A stretch of DNA of 64,000 bases, from contig OX439010.1 of the NCBI GenBank assembly GCA_949316495.1, positions 4,717,001 through 4,781,000 of the forward strand, written 5' to 3'. The notes under the pieces are model-generated. The model made no database searches. It was not told the DNA's origin and saw nothing but the letters and a program-made list of their open reading frames with translations. Shown here piece after piece: positions 63,596 through 64,000 of the stretch. Origin of the DNA: Amphiduros pacificus. Taxonomy: Eukaryota > Annelida > Polychaeta > Phyllodocida > Hesionidae. The stretch's first letter is position 1. The number at the start of each line of letters is the position of its first letter. The position numbers were made by a program, and so were the translations under genes.

Positions 63596-64000
63596 TTGTA
63601 TTGGTATATGGATAGTTGTATTGATATGTGGATAGTTGTATTGATGGATGGATAGTTGTATTGATGAATGGATAGTTGTGTTATTGTGTGGATAGTTGTA
63701 TTGATGAATGGATAGTTGTATTGATGGATGGATAGTTGTATTGATGGATGGATAGTTGTATTGATGAATGGATAGTTGTATTGATGAATGGATAGTTGTA
63801 TTGATGGATGGATAGTTGTATTGATGAATGGATAGTTGTATTGACATATGGATAGTTGTATTGATATGTGGATAGTTGTATTGATATGTGGATAGTTGTA
63901 TTGATGGATGGATAGTTGTATTGATATATGGATAGTTGTGTTATTGTGTGGATAGTTGTAATGATGGATGGATAGTTGTATTGATAAATGGATAGTTGTT
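63596..64000. repeat. Minisatellite, 20-bp unit, running off the window end
   Basis: Unit GATAGTTGTATTGATGGATG, at least 20 copies, with GATATG, GATGAATG and TTATTGTG variants. The right border lies outside the window. Confidence 0.96.

Overview
The window looks like about 64 kb of AT-rich, intron-bearing animal DNA. The one gene I can support is a Ski-family transcriptional corepressor of the Skor type (vertebrate SKOR1/2; fuss/Corl in flies), on the minus strand. The tRNA-headed SINEs with AAAC-type tails and the form of the Skor protein suggest a lophotrochozoan, most likely a mollusc. That placement is inference; no species-specific marker was found.

Skor layout (minus strand, so transcription runs from high to low coordinates). 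A probable TATA-box promoter lies near 30.85 kb, followed by a probable non-coding first exon (about 30820-30383) and a 5.4 kb first intron. One large coding exon (24994-22980) holds the start codon, the Ski/Sno/Dac homology domain, the zinc-binding SMAD4-binding (SAND-like) domain and a long disordered acidic/Ser-rich region. Six short exons (21587-21536, 20571-20521, 20155-20081, 19242-19168, 18272-18207, 17817-17720) encode the C-terminal coiled coil and a conserved tail. All junctions are GT-AG, the phases agree, and the joined frame is 806 codons plus stop. Only the first coding exon is visible as a long open frame; the other exons were found by reading splice sites.

Region by region. 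0.6-16.7 kb: intergenic DNA with many unrelated tandem arrays (units of 15 to 67 bp) and one probable SINE at 13.5 kb. 16.8-30.9 kb: Skor. A G-rich array starts about 10 nt after its stop codon, so it is probably transcribed as a C-rich 3' UTR. 31-50.6 kb: no gene recognised; AT-rich DNA with GC-richer islands, arrays at 36.7-37.4 and 42.5-43.1 kb, and a 1.2 kb TTAA-flanked non-autonomous DNA transposon at 43.2-44.4 kb. 50.9-51.3 kb: a MITE with a duplicated left end. 52.6-53.9 kb: a 14-bp array. 55.6-64 kb: almost continuous arrays (58, 42, 30, 29, 30 and 20 bp units), two of them split by copies of one SINE family in opposite orientations. By rough addition, tandem arrays make up about one fifth of the window.

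Most long open frames outside Skor come from arrays whose unit length is a multiple of three, or that happen to lack stops, and are not taken as genes. I saw no rRNA, functional tRNA gene, CRISPR array, retroviral or Polinton-type element.
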